Notes under the pieces: model-generated
What the model was told of the DNA's origin: nothing
What the model saw: only the letters and a program-made list of their open reading frames with translations
The model's database searches: none
In this document: in pieces, positions 1 through 10,984 of the stretch
Layout: each line of letters begins with the position of its first letter
Numbering within the stretch: position 1 is the first letter of the stretch
Origin: Pterois miles
Lineage: Eukaryota; Chordata; Actinopteri; Perciformes; Scorpaenidae
Length of the DNA stretch: 64,000 nt
Direction: 5' to 3'
NCBI GenBank assembly: GCA_947000775.1
Contig: CAMQGK010000299.1
Location: forward strand, 17,116,001 to 17,180,000
Program-made: the position numbers and the translations under genes

Positions 1-187
1 TGCATTTTGGGAAATACGCTTAATCGATTTACTGCAGAGAGTTAGATGAAGAGATTGATACCACTCTCATTACTGTGTGGTAAATATGTAGCTTAGCTTA
101 GCTTAGCGTAAAGTCTGCAAACAGGAGGAAGCAGCTAGTTCAAGGAATTCATTTTTACCAGCACATTTTTTCACAGGTCAAACAAAC

Positions 188-356
188 TAGGGATGCACCG
201 CTACCGGATCGGATATCCGTCTGGTATTGACACAAATACATGGATCAGGTGACAGCTGGGTCGATCTATTCAGTTCAACTATATGTTAACACACTATAAA
301 CATTTTTTTTTTTTTAATTATTTTTATTTATTTATTTATGGATCGGTGCATCCCTA
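188..356. mobile_element. hAT-like MITE with perfect 8-bp target duplication
   Basis: A 169-bp element has 13-bp perfect terminal inverted repeats, tagggatgcaccg (188-200) and its complement (344-356). It is flanked by identical 8-bp direct repeats aaacaaac at 180-187 and 357-364. An 8-bp duplication and this terminus are typical of hAT transposons. The interior is short and AT-rich with a T run and has no coding capacity, so it is a non-autonomous copy. Confidence 0.88.
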
Positions 357-2394
357 AAACAAACAAGATATAATGTGTTGATCAGTGAGCCTTGGAGGTG
401 CTGGTAGGTGGATTATGTTGAAGTATAAGATAAAATTAAGTGTCCAGATCTTGGTGTTATCAGGTGTTAGGTGTTAAGCCTTCATGAGCGTGATCGATCG
501 AGACGTAGAGCCAGTTTCAAATACTCAGGTGAGTCACAGACACCAATCAGGGAAGAGACTGGAAGATTAGACAGTCTTCCAGATTGTGAAATTCTTCGTC
601 TCATTGCTGAAACTCGTTCGTTCATTTGCCCGATATAATAAAAAAAGACACTTTATCTGTGAGTTTCGGAGATTTTGTTCCTTAGGTGGATTTTGTTGCT
701 TTAAATAATGTCCAGCCAGCTGTTTCCCTGTTTCCAGTCTTTATGCTAAGCTACACTAACAAGCTGCAGCCTTCAGCTTCTTATTCAACCACATAGAGAT
801 GGACACCACAGATGGTGTCCATCTTCTCATCTAACACTCAGCTACACACTGCAGCTTGACCAGAAAGTGACAGCTGAGATCTACCAGTAGCTTCGCTGAC
901 AGATCCAGCAGGAAGTGAAGTCTATTGAAAATGCACACTGAGTATTTTTACATTAAATAAGCATCATGTACATCATGTCTTTTACCCTCAAGATGTCTGA
1001 AGATAACAACACTTTCAGGAGGTGTTCAGTGCTGCCTTTTTTATGAGACAAACATTAAATGTTTCAATTAATTTGAACGGACAGTTTTTGTTTTTTGCAG
1101 CAGCTGTTCCACTGAATGAGATTAACTACTATACACATACTGTACATTCAGAGAGACCCAGGCCCTTATTTGGACCAGGTTTATATTATTTACCTACTAC
1201 TTAATGCAAACTGAAACCTTCCTCCATGTTCACCTGTTGTCTTGATAAACTCAGCATGAACAATTTCAGCAGCACTAATTCATGTTGAGTCTCTTGTTGT
1301 TAAGTCCAGACTTTTCATTTTTCTCTTCCGATGTTAAGCCGCCGTGACTGCACCTCAACAGATATTTCACATTAAAAGTATCCCAGCTTTACTGTTGTTG
1401 GTAGGCTTTAAAAGTGAAAAATCTACAGGAAGTGTGAGGTTTCATTAACGTAATATTGCTTGGGAAAAACATTTAAGTGGAAAAACTGGAATTAATAGAC
1501 GGATGAAACAATAGAAACCAGAACATCAAAGTGGTGAGTATATCATGACTTGAATGTACATTATGCTGCTCATTGTTGTTGCCTTCAGGCGATTTCAGAG
1601 GCTCTAGTTCTAGTTACATTAACTTTACTGTTAATAAGTTCATCTCTGCCCAAAAGCAGCAAGCCACTGGGTGCACACAAAGAAAAGTCAAAAGGCGATG
1701 CAGGTTTAAAAACAGCAGGCATACAGATGAGGTTAGCGGCAAAAGCTTTCATGCCAGCATTTAGTGTTCATGCCAGCAGAGAGAAGGCTTTGGCTCTGCA
1801 ATGGAGACCATGAGTGAAGAATGACAGGAGAGGAAGAAGAGAAGAAGAAGAGAAGAGAAGAGAAGGTATACCTCTGTTGTTCTATTCACCATCATCTAGA
1901 AGGGAAAAGGGAGGGAAGTAGTCGGGTAACAAAAAGGAACGAGGAGGAGGAGGAGGAGAGAATGAGGTGGTTAGTGCACCACAACAACTACAACACCAAC
2001 ACCACAGTTGCACCAAGCTGTAGGATGGATGAGAACATGGCTGGAGATAATGAAAAGAACTAAATGGCAACCAAACAGAGGTACAGTACACACAACCAAA
2101 CGATGGACTGAGACTCTCCCTTATAGCCTGTTATTTATTCTGCACTGTGGAGTAAACCTAATATAATAAAATGTACAAGAAAAAAGAATCTGAAATATAG
2201 CGGGGTATTTGTCAAGGAACCACACTGCTTCACTTTGCAAGGTTACATCAACGTCATCATACCACAGACGCCACCGTTAAACACCACGGTAACGTGAGCA
2301 AAATCGTGGTAACATCAGTCGGCATCTGAATGTGCGTTGCGTCTAAAGTAGTATTATTATGGTGCGGACGGCCTCTGAGTGAGGCGGAGGTCCT

Positions 2395-2855
2395 GAAAGC
2401 TACATACATGCATTTCTGTCTTTTAAGACCAGCTCTGTCCTGGGATGCCCCCTCGACCCAGTGGAGGTGGTGGGAGAGAGGAGGATGATAATTAAGCTGC
2501 CATCCATGATGGGGAACGACTCCCACCTCATGCAGGACGTTATCGCAGCACTGGAGAGCTCCGTCAGCGACAGGCTGCTCCACCAAGTGTGTGAAGGAGC
2601 GCTATCACAACCAGCACTGCTCCCAGTAGACCACATACACACCAATAACTGACAATAACTGCACTGTACTGTACACTGACTGTGTAATATTAGTACTACT
2701 CATACTGTGCAATATTCTCTGGTGAAACTTCATGTTTTTACATCTATGCTTCTTGTCTTTTATTGCACTATCCACTTGCTGCTGTAATGTGTGAATTTCC
2801 CCACTGTGGGACTAATAAAGGAATATCTTATCTTATCTTATCTTATTCCCTTCTA
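2395..2855 (+). mobile_element. L2-type LINE 3' end with degenerate ORF2 C-terminus
   Basis: Reading on the plus strand, about 2428-2585 encodes SVLGCPLDPVEVVGERRM, IIKLPSMMGNDSHLMQDVI and SSVSDRLLH, the end of an L2-clade reverse transcriptase ORF. A small deletion near 2585 shifts the frame; the ending KCVKERYHNQHCSQ followed by a stop is in another frame. The 3' UTR ends ccactgtgggactaataaag followed by (TATCT)n at 2822-2846, the usual L2 tail. It is a 5'-truncated, inactive copy inside ank3 intron 6. Confidence 0.85.
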
Positions 2856-2924
2856 TTTAAACTTCATCATCTTTATCAACTTTTGTTTAGCTTGTTTTTG
2901 CTATTTCCCCTTTGCTACTGTACT

Positions 2925-2977
2925 CCGCAAATTTCCCCACTGTGGGACTAATAAAGGAAAAACTTATCTTATCTTAG
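2925..2977 (+). mobile_element. second L2 3' tail fragment
   Basis: The same terminal sequence (aatttccccactgtgggact, then aataaaggaaaaacttatct) recurs about 120 bp after the first tail. It is a second truncated copy or a tandemly duplicated tail. Confidence 0.75.
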
Positions 2978-3737
2978 TGTTTAATGGAGGCGTCTGTGGT
3001 GTGATGAGGTTGCAAAAGTGCAAAGTGAAGCGATGTGGTTCCCTCACAAAAAATAAAAACAAAACACAATTTTTTTTTTCTTGTAAATTTGTGGCTTAAG
3101 TCTCAGCAAAAAAAAAAAAAATCTATATCTCAATATATAACCCCGTACCCAGGCTCTGTGTTATTATTATAATTTGACTTTTTTTACCTAAAATGGCCCT
3201 GATACTCTACTACTTGTTCAAATGTTGCTTGTGTAGATTTTGATCAAAAATATAAACTCTTGATGCACTTTTGTCCCACAACAAAACATGTCCAGGACTT
3301 AAAAGCTTTCTTAATTGGAACCCACAAAAAGCACCAATAGGTTCAACTACAAAAACAACGAAAAACCATTTTAGTCGTAGCTCCACAATACGGTGAGTGA
3401 ATTATGGAGGCAGTTTACAGGTTTTCCTTTCACTGAACCAGAGTCTGCAGGAGTTAACAGTATGCTACGGTATGTGCATTTCTTCTCTTTATTTTGGGGA
3501 GATTTTTGAGGAGGGTGTAGGTTTGGCTTCAGAGGTGTGCATCTTCACAAAAGAAGAGAAGAAGAAAAGGAAATACACTTGCAGCACATTGCTAACTTAC
3601 AGATGCTACTTCTGTAAAAGAAATAGTTCACGCAAGGGATCACGGAGTTAGCAATAAGATAGTATAACAGAACCCTTCTTCTCTGACAGTAGGTCATGAT
3701 GGGAATTGTAGTCCTGCCTGTGGCGCAGAGAGCGTAC

Positions 3738-3923
3738 CTTGGACTCCACGTCAGCGTTGTGGTCGCTCTGGAGGAGCAGCGCAGCGGCCTTGGTGTCGTC
3801 TTTCCGTGCGGCAATGTGCAGCGCCGGCAGGCGGACCTTCCCCTTGGTGTCGTTTTCCAGCAGGAGGGAAACAACCTGGTCGTGGCCCTGCTGCAACGCC
3901 ACCGCCAGCGGAGTGAAACCGTC
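3738..3923 (-). CDS. ank3: ankyrin-G exon 6, ankyrin repeats 5 and 6
   Basis: The 62 codons (186 bp, phase 0-0) begin DGFTPLAVALQQGHDQVVSL, pass through LLENDTKGKVRLPALHIAAR and KDDTKAAALLLQSDHN, and end ADVESK. They cover repeat 5 and the shorter atypical repeat 6. This exon separates the paralogues: DQVVSLLLEND, DDTKAAALLLQ and NADVESK are ankyrin-G wording. Ankyrin-B has NQAVAILLEND and KSAALLLQ, and ankyrin-R lacks LLEND. The acceptor is GGTTCACAG|GACGG and the donor is AAG|GTACGC. The next exon (expected to begin SGFTPLHIAAHYGN or similar) is not found in 1-3737, so intron 6 runs out of the window. The gene is therefore partial at its 3' side. Confidence 0.96.
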
Positions 3924-5417
3924 CTGTGAACCACATACGAAAGGACCGCATGAATACTTCATGTTAGCTGCTAGCAGATAGCAGCAGCTAAAACAATAAA
4001 CAAGCATTTCTAAAATATCTTCTCTAGGACGAGCATTGATTATTATATTTAACCAGATATTTCTTTATTTCTTATAGGCCAAACAAATCAGGACTTTAGA
4101 GAACAATAATGACTTAATTTAATACATAAAATTTGTCTTGCAAATAAACAACTTCCCATTTATAAATCTAGCAGTTACTATTTTTTCTTCACTTTACCTG
4201 TAAAAAATATAAAAATCCACAGCCACGCAATGTTTTGTTTGTTTTAACACAGTACCTACGTTTCAATAGCTGTAGTATCATGAAAGGCATCTTTAGTTTT
4301 TTGGGGTTTTTTTGTCAAACAGCCTGTTTTGCTCTTGACGGCAGCTGACAGCGTCACACTAACAGACCTTCCAGACCCATGGATGTCTGTCTATCTGTTG
4401 AAGTGATGGCTTTTTATCATCAACACATACAGAAGCTGTCTTTACATTTACAGAGAGGAAATGCTAACTTAAATATATGATAAAGATGATTTTCTGCATC
4501 GTTGATGGATTTTAAAATGAATTTTCCTGTTGAAGTCCCAATTTGTGACCATTGTGAGCATGAGGGACGCTCGCCGCCCTCTTTGCCCTCTTTTGCCTCA
4601 ACTTTATCATCATCGCCATTGCAGCATGCGGGACTTGATTGCTTAGTAACGGCACAACAGGAGCGCAACCTCACAAGCACCTTGGATAAAAGGAAGAAAA
4701 TGGCACGGCTGGCGTTCTCCTCGTGTATTTACGACATTACATGTGAGCGGCCCCTAAGAATGCCGTCGTGACTTTTACATAAAAGTGACCATTCGGAGAA
4801 GTTAAACTGCCCTCAGATTAACATAAAGGGGTGCCTGTCCAGGAACGAGCACAGAGGAAACTAATAACCATTTGTCAATTTAGGCATTTAAGCTTTAAAG
4901 AGAGTTTAAGTGCTTGAGTTGGAGTTCGCTCAAGGACAAATCTAAAAGGATATTTAGCTGCTAATGGGCCCAAACCAAGAAGAAATGAAGACAACACTAA
5001 CTGCATCCTACTGCAAACAGACCTATTCACACAGGCAATTTGATAAATGAGAGCCGCAGCAGCAGCATGTATGAATCATCAAAGAAAACGAAAGATTTTT
5101 CACAAGTAAAACAACACAGAGATTATGCGGGAGTGTGTGTGTGTGTGTGTGTTTACACAGGACGCCGACTGTCTGGATAAAACCAACTCAGCAGCTTCAC
5201 TACACCCACACATCAAAACAGAAGCTCTCCTCGGAGATCTCACACACAAAACTGTACAGGCGAGAATACAAACAACCAAACAAACACACCCATGAAGCTA
5301 CAGGAGCACACATTCATAATCAGATCCACCAGCTTCCCTGCAGCAGCACAAACATATGCATTCATACGCATAAATTTAGCCTTCTTAACAATTTCTAAAG
5401 TCAAAAGCCATCCCAGA

Positions 5418-5592
5418 GCCCTGCTGTTCCATCTCATTATGGATTCAGGAAAAAGGCACAAAGTCAGTTTAATGTCCTAAAAATACTTCAAGAGGCAACA
5501 GCAGCAAAGAAAGAGGCACTAAAACAAGGTATTTGATCTTCATCTTCAAGCTTGAAAACTTGCAATGACACAGCAGAATTTCCCCTAAATTA
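5418..5592 (+). repeat. direct repeat, copy 1, left of the satellite-bearing element
   Basis: About 175 bp starting ccctgctgttcc and ending cagaatttcccctaaat. It is clearly similar, with small indels, to 6564-6739 on the same strand. Shared landmarks include ggaaaaaggcacaaa, cagtttaatgtcct, a caagag segment, tttgatct and gacacagcagaatttcccct. Confidence 0.82.
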
Positions 5593-6535
5593 GGGGTGTT
5601 CATAACTAACCGATAATCGACATTAAGCATTTTAACTGAGTAACGCTATCGGTTAAAAAAAAAAAAAAAAAAAAAAATTAACAATTAATTAAAAGGTGAG
5701 AAAAGCTCAGAGGAGCGGCTCGTCCCTTTAAGGAGAACAGCTGGTCCACCTTAAGAGAGCGCCGGAGCAGATCCAGGAAGTTGACTCTGGACTTCCAGCT
5801 GAGGAGTTGTAGCTTGTAGCCTCGTAGCATTTATTCACTGACAAATAAACTGTACACACACTGTCTGCTACAGCTACGTTCACAGCTATAACACCACCAA
5901 CAAACACACACTCACCACCACCACACACACACATAATATGTCGGAAACTCGCTAAAGTTACGCTACAGTGGGCACAAAGCCATGGCAGCGCTGGCAGCGC
6001 TAGCAGCTGCTAACGTAGCATAAACACACACACTGTTTGCTGGACAATCGCTATCATTAATCCGGGCAAACACAAACTCACAACCAGCTAAACTAAACTT
6101 AATGTGTGGTGGAGACTTTTACTGGGAAAGTGGCAGCATGTCTGTGACATTACACACAGCACCGTGGCTGCTACAGTAACTCTCCTGACGGTGAACTGGA
6201 GACAGTGAACGCAGCACCGTGGCTGCTACAGTAACTCTCCTGACGCTGATCTGGAGACAGTGAACACAGCACCATGGCTGCTACAGTAACTCTCCTGACG
6301 GTGAACTGGGGACAGTGAACTCAGCACCATGGCTGCTACAGTAACTCTCCTGATGGTAAACTGGAGACAGTGAACGCAGCACCGTGGCTGCTACAGTAAC
6401 TCTCCTGATGGTAAACTGGAGACAGTGAAAGCAGCACCGTGGCTGCTACAGTAACTCTCCTGACGCTGATCTGGAGACAGTGAACGCAGCTTAATAACTG
6501 ACCCTTAACCGGTTAAGCAGTTATTAAGTGTAGAC
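5593..6535 (-). mobile_element. hAT-like non-autonomous element with internal 55-bp satellite
   Basis: The left end, aggggtgttcataactaacc, and the following cggttaa-rich subterminal region are the complement of the right end of the element at 49766-50049. The interior (5690-5940) is the complement of 57640-57960. The 55-bp array at 6141-6490 lies near the other end, which closes with ttaaccggttaagcag. No transposase coding is visible. The two outer ends are not perfect inverted repeats, so the exact right limit is approximate. Confidence 0.72.
6141..6490 (+). repeat. 55-bp minisatellite array, about six copies
   Basis: The unit begins gcagcaccgtggctgctaca, continues gtaactctcctgacggtgaa and ends ctggagacagtgaac. 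Its accgtgg/accatgg landmark recurs at 6161, 6216, 6271, 6326, 6381 and 6436, exactly 55 bp apart. Units differ at the gacggtgaa / gacgctgat / gatggtaaa block. The start of each unit holds a short inverted repeat (gcagc...gctgc). Confidence 0.93.
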
Positions 6536-6563
6536 AAAAGACTTTTTATTCTGACTCATGGAC

Positions 6564-6739
6564 TGCCCTCTTGTTCATCTGCTTCATTATAGATCCAGGA
6601 AAAAAGGCACAAAAACAGTTTAATGTCCTGAAAATACATCAAGAGAGCAGCAAACAAGACAGCACTAAAAACAGGTTTTTGATCTGTATCTACACTTTAC
6701 ATAACCTGCAGTGACACAGCAGAATTTCCCCTCAATTAA
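6564..6739 (+). repeat. direct repeat, copy 2, right of the satellite-bearing element
   Basis: This is the partner of 5418-5592. It starts gccctcttgttc, contains ggaaaaaaggcacaaa and cagtttaatgtcctgaaaat, and ends gacacagcagaatttcccct. The element at 5593-6535 occupies the gap between the copies. Confidence 0.82.
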
Positions 6740-8004
6740 GCAAAATTAGCTAAAATCAGTACGTTAAATTACACACAACAAAACTATAGACAGTGTGACT
6801 CTATGTACCTCTTACATGCCAAGTTAATTCCATTAACTTCATTAATAGTTCAATCATATTTAGAGAAATCAATCATAAACAGATCTGAAAAAGTGACCTT
6901 CATACTACAGTAGTGTCGAATCATAAAGATATTGACGACAAATGTCGATATTGCTGCAGAATATTTTTACAGTTTGTACTGTAGTGTAAAAATAAAACAC
7001 CTGCGAGACAAAAGATCAAATGCAGACAAAAGATTTTTAAAAAACAAAGGTTTCTGATCTATTCTGCCTCCTTCTATGCCGAAATGGTTAAACATGAATT
7101 ATTAAACACTGTGAGTTGCTTCAAACGTGGATATATATTTCCCCACATGAATAATTCACTCACGTCTCCCCGCTGGAGGAGTCTGCGGGGACGAGGAGGA
7201 GAACGGCGAGATGGGGTGAGGAGGAGGAAGAGGAAGACTAAAGGAGGAGTGATGGAGGGGGAGAAGGAGGGAGGATGAGAAACAGTGAGATGAGAGGAAA
7301 GATGAGGGCACGAACACACACACCATAGTTTATTTTCACTCAGTCCCTCATACATCACCCTGCTGCCCTGAAAACGCACCAGAGCACCAAATGTGGATTA
7401 ATCCACCGCTGAAAATAGTCCCCAACAAACACACTATTTAGTCCATTTGCTAAAAACTAGGTACTAGGTAGGCAGAATAAATAATATCATCAGCACTGGC
7501 CTTATAAATTTAGACGGCGCGGTTTGGCCAAAATGACGACTTGTTTGTCACATTTCAGTGGCAGCTGGCCGTGTGCCGGTACTACAGCAGATGACGGACT
7601 GTACTGACTAACACACACACACACATATCAGACTTACTTGTGTAACGTCACTGGTTCCTTCTGCAGACAGTCAAGGTCACTCAGCAAGAAACCATCGTCA
7701 TCGTCTCTACCTTCCTCACTCTAATCCTCTTCTCTTTCTTAACCATTTAGTCATCAGATTCGTCTGTATTTATCCCTGACATCAAGGTAAACAATGACTT
7801 CATGTTATTCAGCTTTTGTCTCTCTAAATGAGCCATTGGCGGCAGCCACCTATTTACCATTTGCACTAAATAATGTGTTGGTCACAAAGCAGCGGTGTGA
7901 TTACAGGGAGGCTAAATGAGGGCTGGGATGAAGGGTAGCTATTAGAAGGATGTTGTGTTACTGTATGTGCGCTGTACGTTATCAGTTTATGTTTGTTCGG
8001 TTAC

Positions 8005-8103
8005 CTCGGTGGCGATGCTTTGACTGGAGCCGTGGTCCAATAAGAACTGCACCACGTCCATGTGGTTCTCCTGCGCCGCCATATACAGCGGAGTGAAGCC
8101 ATT
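8005..8103 (-). CDS. ank3: ankyrin-G exon 5, ankyrin repeat 4
   Basis: The 33 codons in phase 0 read [18 protein letters not shown] then QFLLDHGSSQSIATE. Human ANK3 has [33 protein letters not shown]-like sequence at this point. [11 protein letters not shown] is a hallmark of the fourth repeat in all ankyrins. The acceptor is CTCTTTTCCAG|AATGG and the donor is GAG|GTAACC. The exon is symmetric and encodes one repeat unit. Intron 5 (3924-8004, 4.1 kb) carries the satellite-bearing transposon at 5593-6535. Nothing in the exon suggests a pseudogene: there are no stops or frameshifts, and differences from mammals are conservative. Confidence 0.96.
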
Positions 8104-8614
8104 CTGGAAAAGAGAAAACACAGAATCAGACCGACAATCATGATTACGATGTTTTATAAGACCATTACACCACTCCTCTCTGTTTATGCTAAAAGAGCAT
8201 TAGATGTAACTATGGAGTCTCTGATTAACAGACATCTCTTTATACATCCATGGCTATGGACTCATCGCCGTTTTCAGTCAAAAATTGTTTGAGTTTCGTC
8301 TCTTTTGCTTCTTTACTTGTTGGTTTTACTTTCCCAGCTCTTGGGATTTCTTTGTTTTCTCTGATTCACTAGTACTTTTTAAGAATGAACCAGAATATGA
8401 TATAATATTTAGTCTACATAATATTAAAAAAAGAATGACCTTGGGGAGAGTTCAACTGCTGCTGATTAAAAAGAAATACTTACTAATAAAGATCCATTTA
8501 AACTCAAGTACCGGAAACTTTATTCTCCATATTTGTTGAGTTGTGTGCTTGTTTTTGCATGTTCTTCGAACCGTATAGGACTGACTGTTTAGGGTAGTAA
8601 TGTTTCCTTTCACA

Positions 8615-8770
8615 AAACTTAACATTTAACTTAACATTAACACTTACATTCAACATTTAACTTAACATTAACACTTACATTTAACATTTAACTTAACATT
8701 AACTCTTACATTTAACTGACCATTAACACTTACATTCAACATTTAACTGAACATTAACGCTTACATTTAA
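8615..8770 (+). repeat. 31-bp AT-rich minisatellite
   Basis: About five units of aacatttaacttaacattaa followed by cacttacattc. The aacattta landmark is at 8621, 8652 and 8683 (31 bp apart) and again at 8738 after a shortened unit. Confidence 0.85.
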
Positions 8771-9164
8771 GGATATTATTAGGAAAATATAATACACATA
8801 AAGTAAAATAACGACTAATCAGGCTGACTTTAAAGTAGTCGGGTTATATGATGATCCATTGTATTAATGTCTCTGCTTGCATTAGGTCACTGTGGGCAGA
8901 AAATCAATAAGAAGGAATGCTTCACAGCATTATTGGATTTACAGGATTTTTTGCATTAATGTGATGAAGTTCCTTCATTTGTCAGGTATTTAATTCACTG
9001 GGTCAGCCAAAAACAGACATCTGTTTTTGTTTTTTTTAATCTATAAATGGTTTCTTAATTGAATTTTAAAATATTTGCAATATAATATGTCGCTGTTCTA
9101 TACAGTCCAGAACTATGATTGAAGACTTGCTGTCCTACGACCTCTAATTTATTTATTTTATTGT

Positions 9165-9285
9165 ATTAATACTGTTTTTAAATCTATGCTTCTTGTCTTT
9201 ATTGCACTATCCACTTTGCTGCAGTAATGTGTGAATTTCCCCACTCTGGGACCAAGAAAGGAATATCTTATCTTATCTTATTTTA
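9165..9285 (+). mobile_element. L2 3' UTR and tail fragment
   Basis: aaatctatgcttcttgtctt, attgcactatccactt and gaatttccccactctgggac ending in (TATCT)n match 2735-2850 closely. It is another 3' end of the same LINE family, with no coding part. Confidence 0.82.
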
Positions 9286-9377
9286 CAGCAGAGATATCAT
9301 GAGCACATACTGTCACCTCTGTACATACCTCACACCTGACAACAACAAAGATAAACACTGATCTGGTGCTGCAGCTG

Positions 9378-9379
<2 letters not shown>

Positions 9380-9419
<40 letters not shown>

Positions 9420-9432
9420 CTGTGTGTGTGAG
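9380..9432 (+). repeat. (GT)n microsatellite
   Basis: About 26 GT dinucleotides, interrupted by tatatgtgtctg near the right end. Confidence 0.95.
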
Positions 9433-10163
9433 ACACTAGAACAAGGCCAGATCTCCATAGCAACACGAGGATCCAAAAATCACTTCAGCGTGCAAAAAAG
9501 CTCCTCTTCCTCCTCCTCTTCCTCCTCCTCTCTTTTGTATTTTGTATTCATTCTGTTATCGATGCACCAACAGATTCTCACACAAAACATTTCATTTAAA
9601 CTTCGCTGTCAAAATGCAGCGATGACGAAGAACACAGTGCAAATAATTAAAGTATTAAACTGCAGAAAAAACTGCAGATTAATGACCGCACACCCTTGTC
9701 AGTAACTGAGCATCCTTTTTTTGAGCAGTAACAATTTTTCACGTAACTTATAATATATATTATAATCTGAAACTTCACATTAAGGAAGATCAAAACAACA
9801 ATACAGCAGATGGTTATCGTAGCTCAGCATAAGTCTGGAGGCAGGGGAGAACAGCTAGCCTAAGACATGAAAACATCCACCAGCACCTCTGAAATTTACT
9901 GATTAACATATTATATCTCATTTATTTAATCCAGGCTGCTCAAAGTTAGCCAGCCATAAGGTTAAAAAAATTCATAATACATATTGTATATCAATACGTA
10001 ATATAAATCACTGTTTATGCTGTTTTATTTTTGTGAAGTAAATGCTCTATAAATATACAGGATCCCAAAATCTTAATGATATTTCATAATCTCAGCACGG
10101 CAGGCAGAGTGACACGGCAAGGCATTTCAATTAAGGGAACCAAGTAGCATGTTTGCATCTCAA

Positions 10164-10252
10164 CATACAATACAATACAATAAAATACAATACAATACAA
10201 TACAATACAATACAACGCAACGCAACGCAACACAACACAACACAACATAACA
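10164..10252 (+). repeat. graded pentanucleotide microsatellite
   Basis: A run of AATAC-type units changes to AACGC and then AACAC units in order along the array, with one aataa interruption. Confidence 0.9.
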
Positions 10253-10783
10253 CGTGTTTGTTTTTGGCCCCTGGACCACCATTAGGTTGCAGTTTTGGCC
10301 CTCCAACAGAAAAAGTTTGGGCACTGTTGGTTTAATCCATACAAAAACTTAAATGTAAAAACTATAATTTGTAGTTTTATCTGGATGATGTACCACCTCT
10401 ACTACTATCATTACCACTACTACTACTACTACTACTTATAATAATAATAATAATTTGTGTTATTAGTATAACATTCCTAAAACCTGTACCTCATCAGTGA
10501 ACTTCATTTTCTTCCTCACTATCTGACCACGGCTTTGACATTGACATTATTACGGGTGCTGTGGTGACCAGAGCAGTGTGTCTGTGTTGTGTGTGTGTGT
10601 GTTGATGATTGAATGTGGGCCAGGAAGCACTGTAAAGCTGCTGACCCAGCACACAGCACACACAGCACACACACACACACACACACAGACAGTGTGTGTG
10701 TACAATAGTGGCTGTCTACGATACATTCATCTGCATGACTGCACACACTCAAACATGGATTTCCAACAAAGATGATTACTCAA

Positions 10784-10806
10784 TGTGTGTGTGTGTGTGT
10801 GTATGT

Positions 10807-10868
<62 letters not shown>
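10784..10868 (+). repeat. (GT)n microsatellite beside ank3 exon 4 donor
   Basis: Nearly pure GT repeats with single tat and gag interruptions. It ends 17 bp from the exon 4 boundary at 10886, so on the transcript strand it is a (CA)n run just inside intron 4. A smaller compound CA/GT cluster lies at 10584-10705. Confidence 0.95.
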
Positions 10869-10869
<1 letters not shown>

Positions 10870-10885
10870 CAGGTGTGTGTCTTAC

Positions 10886-10984
10886 CTGAGACTGTGCGTT
10901 GACGTTGGCGTTGTGGGTGACGAGTTCCTTCACCACGTCGGTCTGCCCAGCGAGGGAAGCTATGTGGAGGGCTGTGTTTCCTTT
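10886..10984 (-). CDS. ank3: ankyrin-G exon 4, ankyrin repeat 3
   Basis: The 33 codons in phase 0 read KGNTALHIASLAGQTDVV then KELVTHNANVNAQSQ. Ankyrins 1, 2 and 3 all share KGNTALHIA-LAGQ and end NVNAQSQ here. TALHIAS is the repeat signature, and the NVNAQSQ hairpin leads into the next unit. The acceptor is TTTTCGAAGCAG|AAAGG and the donor is CAG|GTAAGAC. About 17 bp into intron 4 begins a (CA)n run (10784-10868 on the plus strand), so the intron's 5' end is microsatellite DNA. QTDVVKEL replaces mammalian QAEVVKVL, an ordinary substitution. Intron 3 upstream is 3.0 kb and intron 4 downstream is 2.8 kb. Confidence 0.96.

Larger units (their letters stand above)
1..3737 (-). other. ank3: ank3 intron 6 (partial)
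   Basis: Non-coding on both strands as far as I can see. It contains the hAT-like MITE at 188-356, an L2-type LINE 3' end at 2395-2855 and a second L2 tail at 2925-2977. The rest, including 365-2394 and 2980-3737, is unique-looking AT-rich sequence with short purine-rich tracts (1825-1865, 1940-1960) and poly(A)/poly(T) runs, and no recognisable exon or RNA gene. Confidence 0.8.
3924..8004 (-). other. ank3: ank3 intron 5
   Basis: The 4.1-kb intron contains a (GT)10 run at 5133-5152, the satellite-bearing transposon at 5593-6535 and the flanking 175-bp direct repeats (5418-5592 and 6564-6739). It also has a purine-rich stretch at about 7165-7310 with GA and GGA runs. The rest (3924-5100, 6740-7160, 7310-8000) shows nothing recognisable. 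Confidence 0.8.
8104..10885 (-). other. ank3: ank3 intron 4
   Basis: The 2.8-kb intron contains a 31-bp minisatellite (8615-8770), an L2 tail (9165-9285), a (GT)n run (9380-9432), a (TCC)n-like run (9500-9530), pentanucleotide repeats (10164-10252), CTA and AAT triplet runs (10400-10455) and two CA/GT clusters up to the exon 4 donor. The other parts show nothing recognisable. Confidence 0.8.

Noticed and set aside
1..3737. Search for the next ankyrin exon (SGFTPLHIAAHYG-type) in the left edge
   Set aside because: No matching minus-strand sequence with splice sites was found, so the exon must lie outside the window.
6141..6490. CRISPR-like array
   Set aside because: The 55-bp units are contiguous with no unique spacers, in a vertebrate genome. 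It is a minisatellite.
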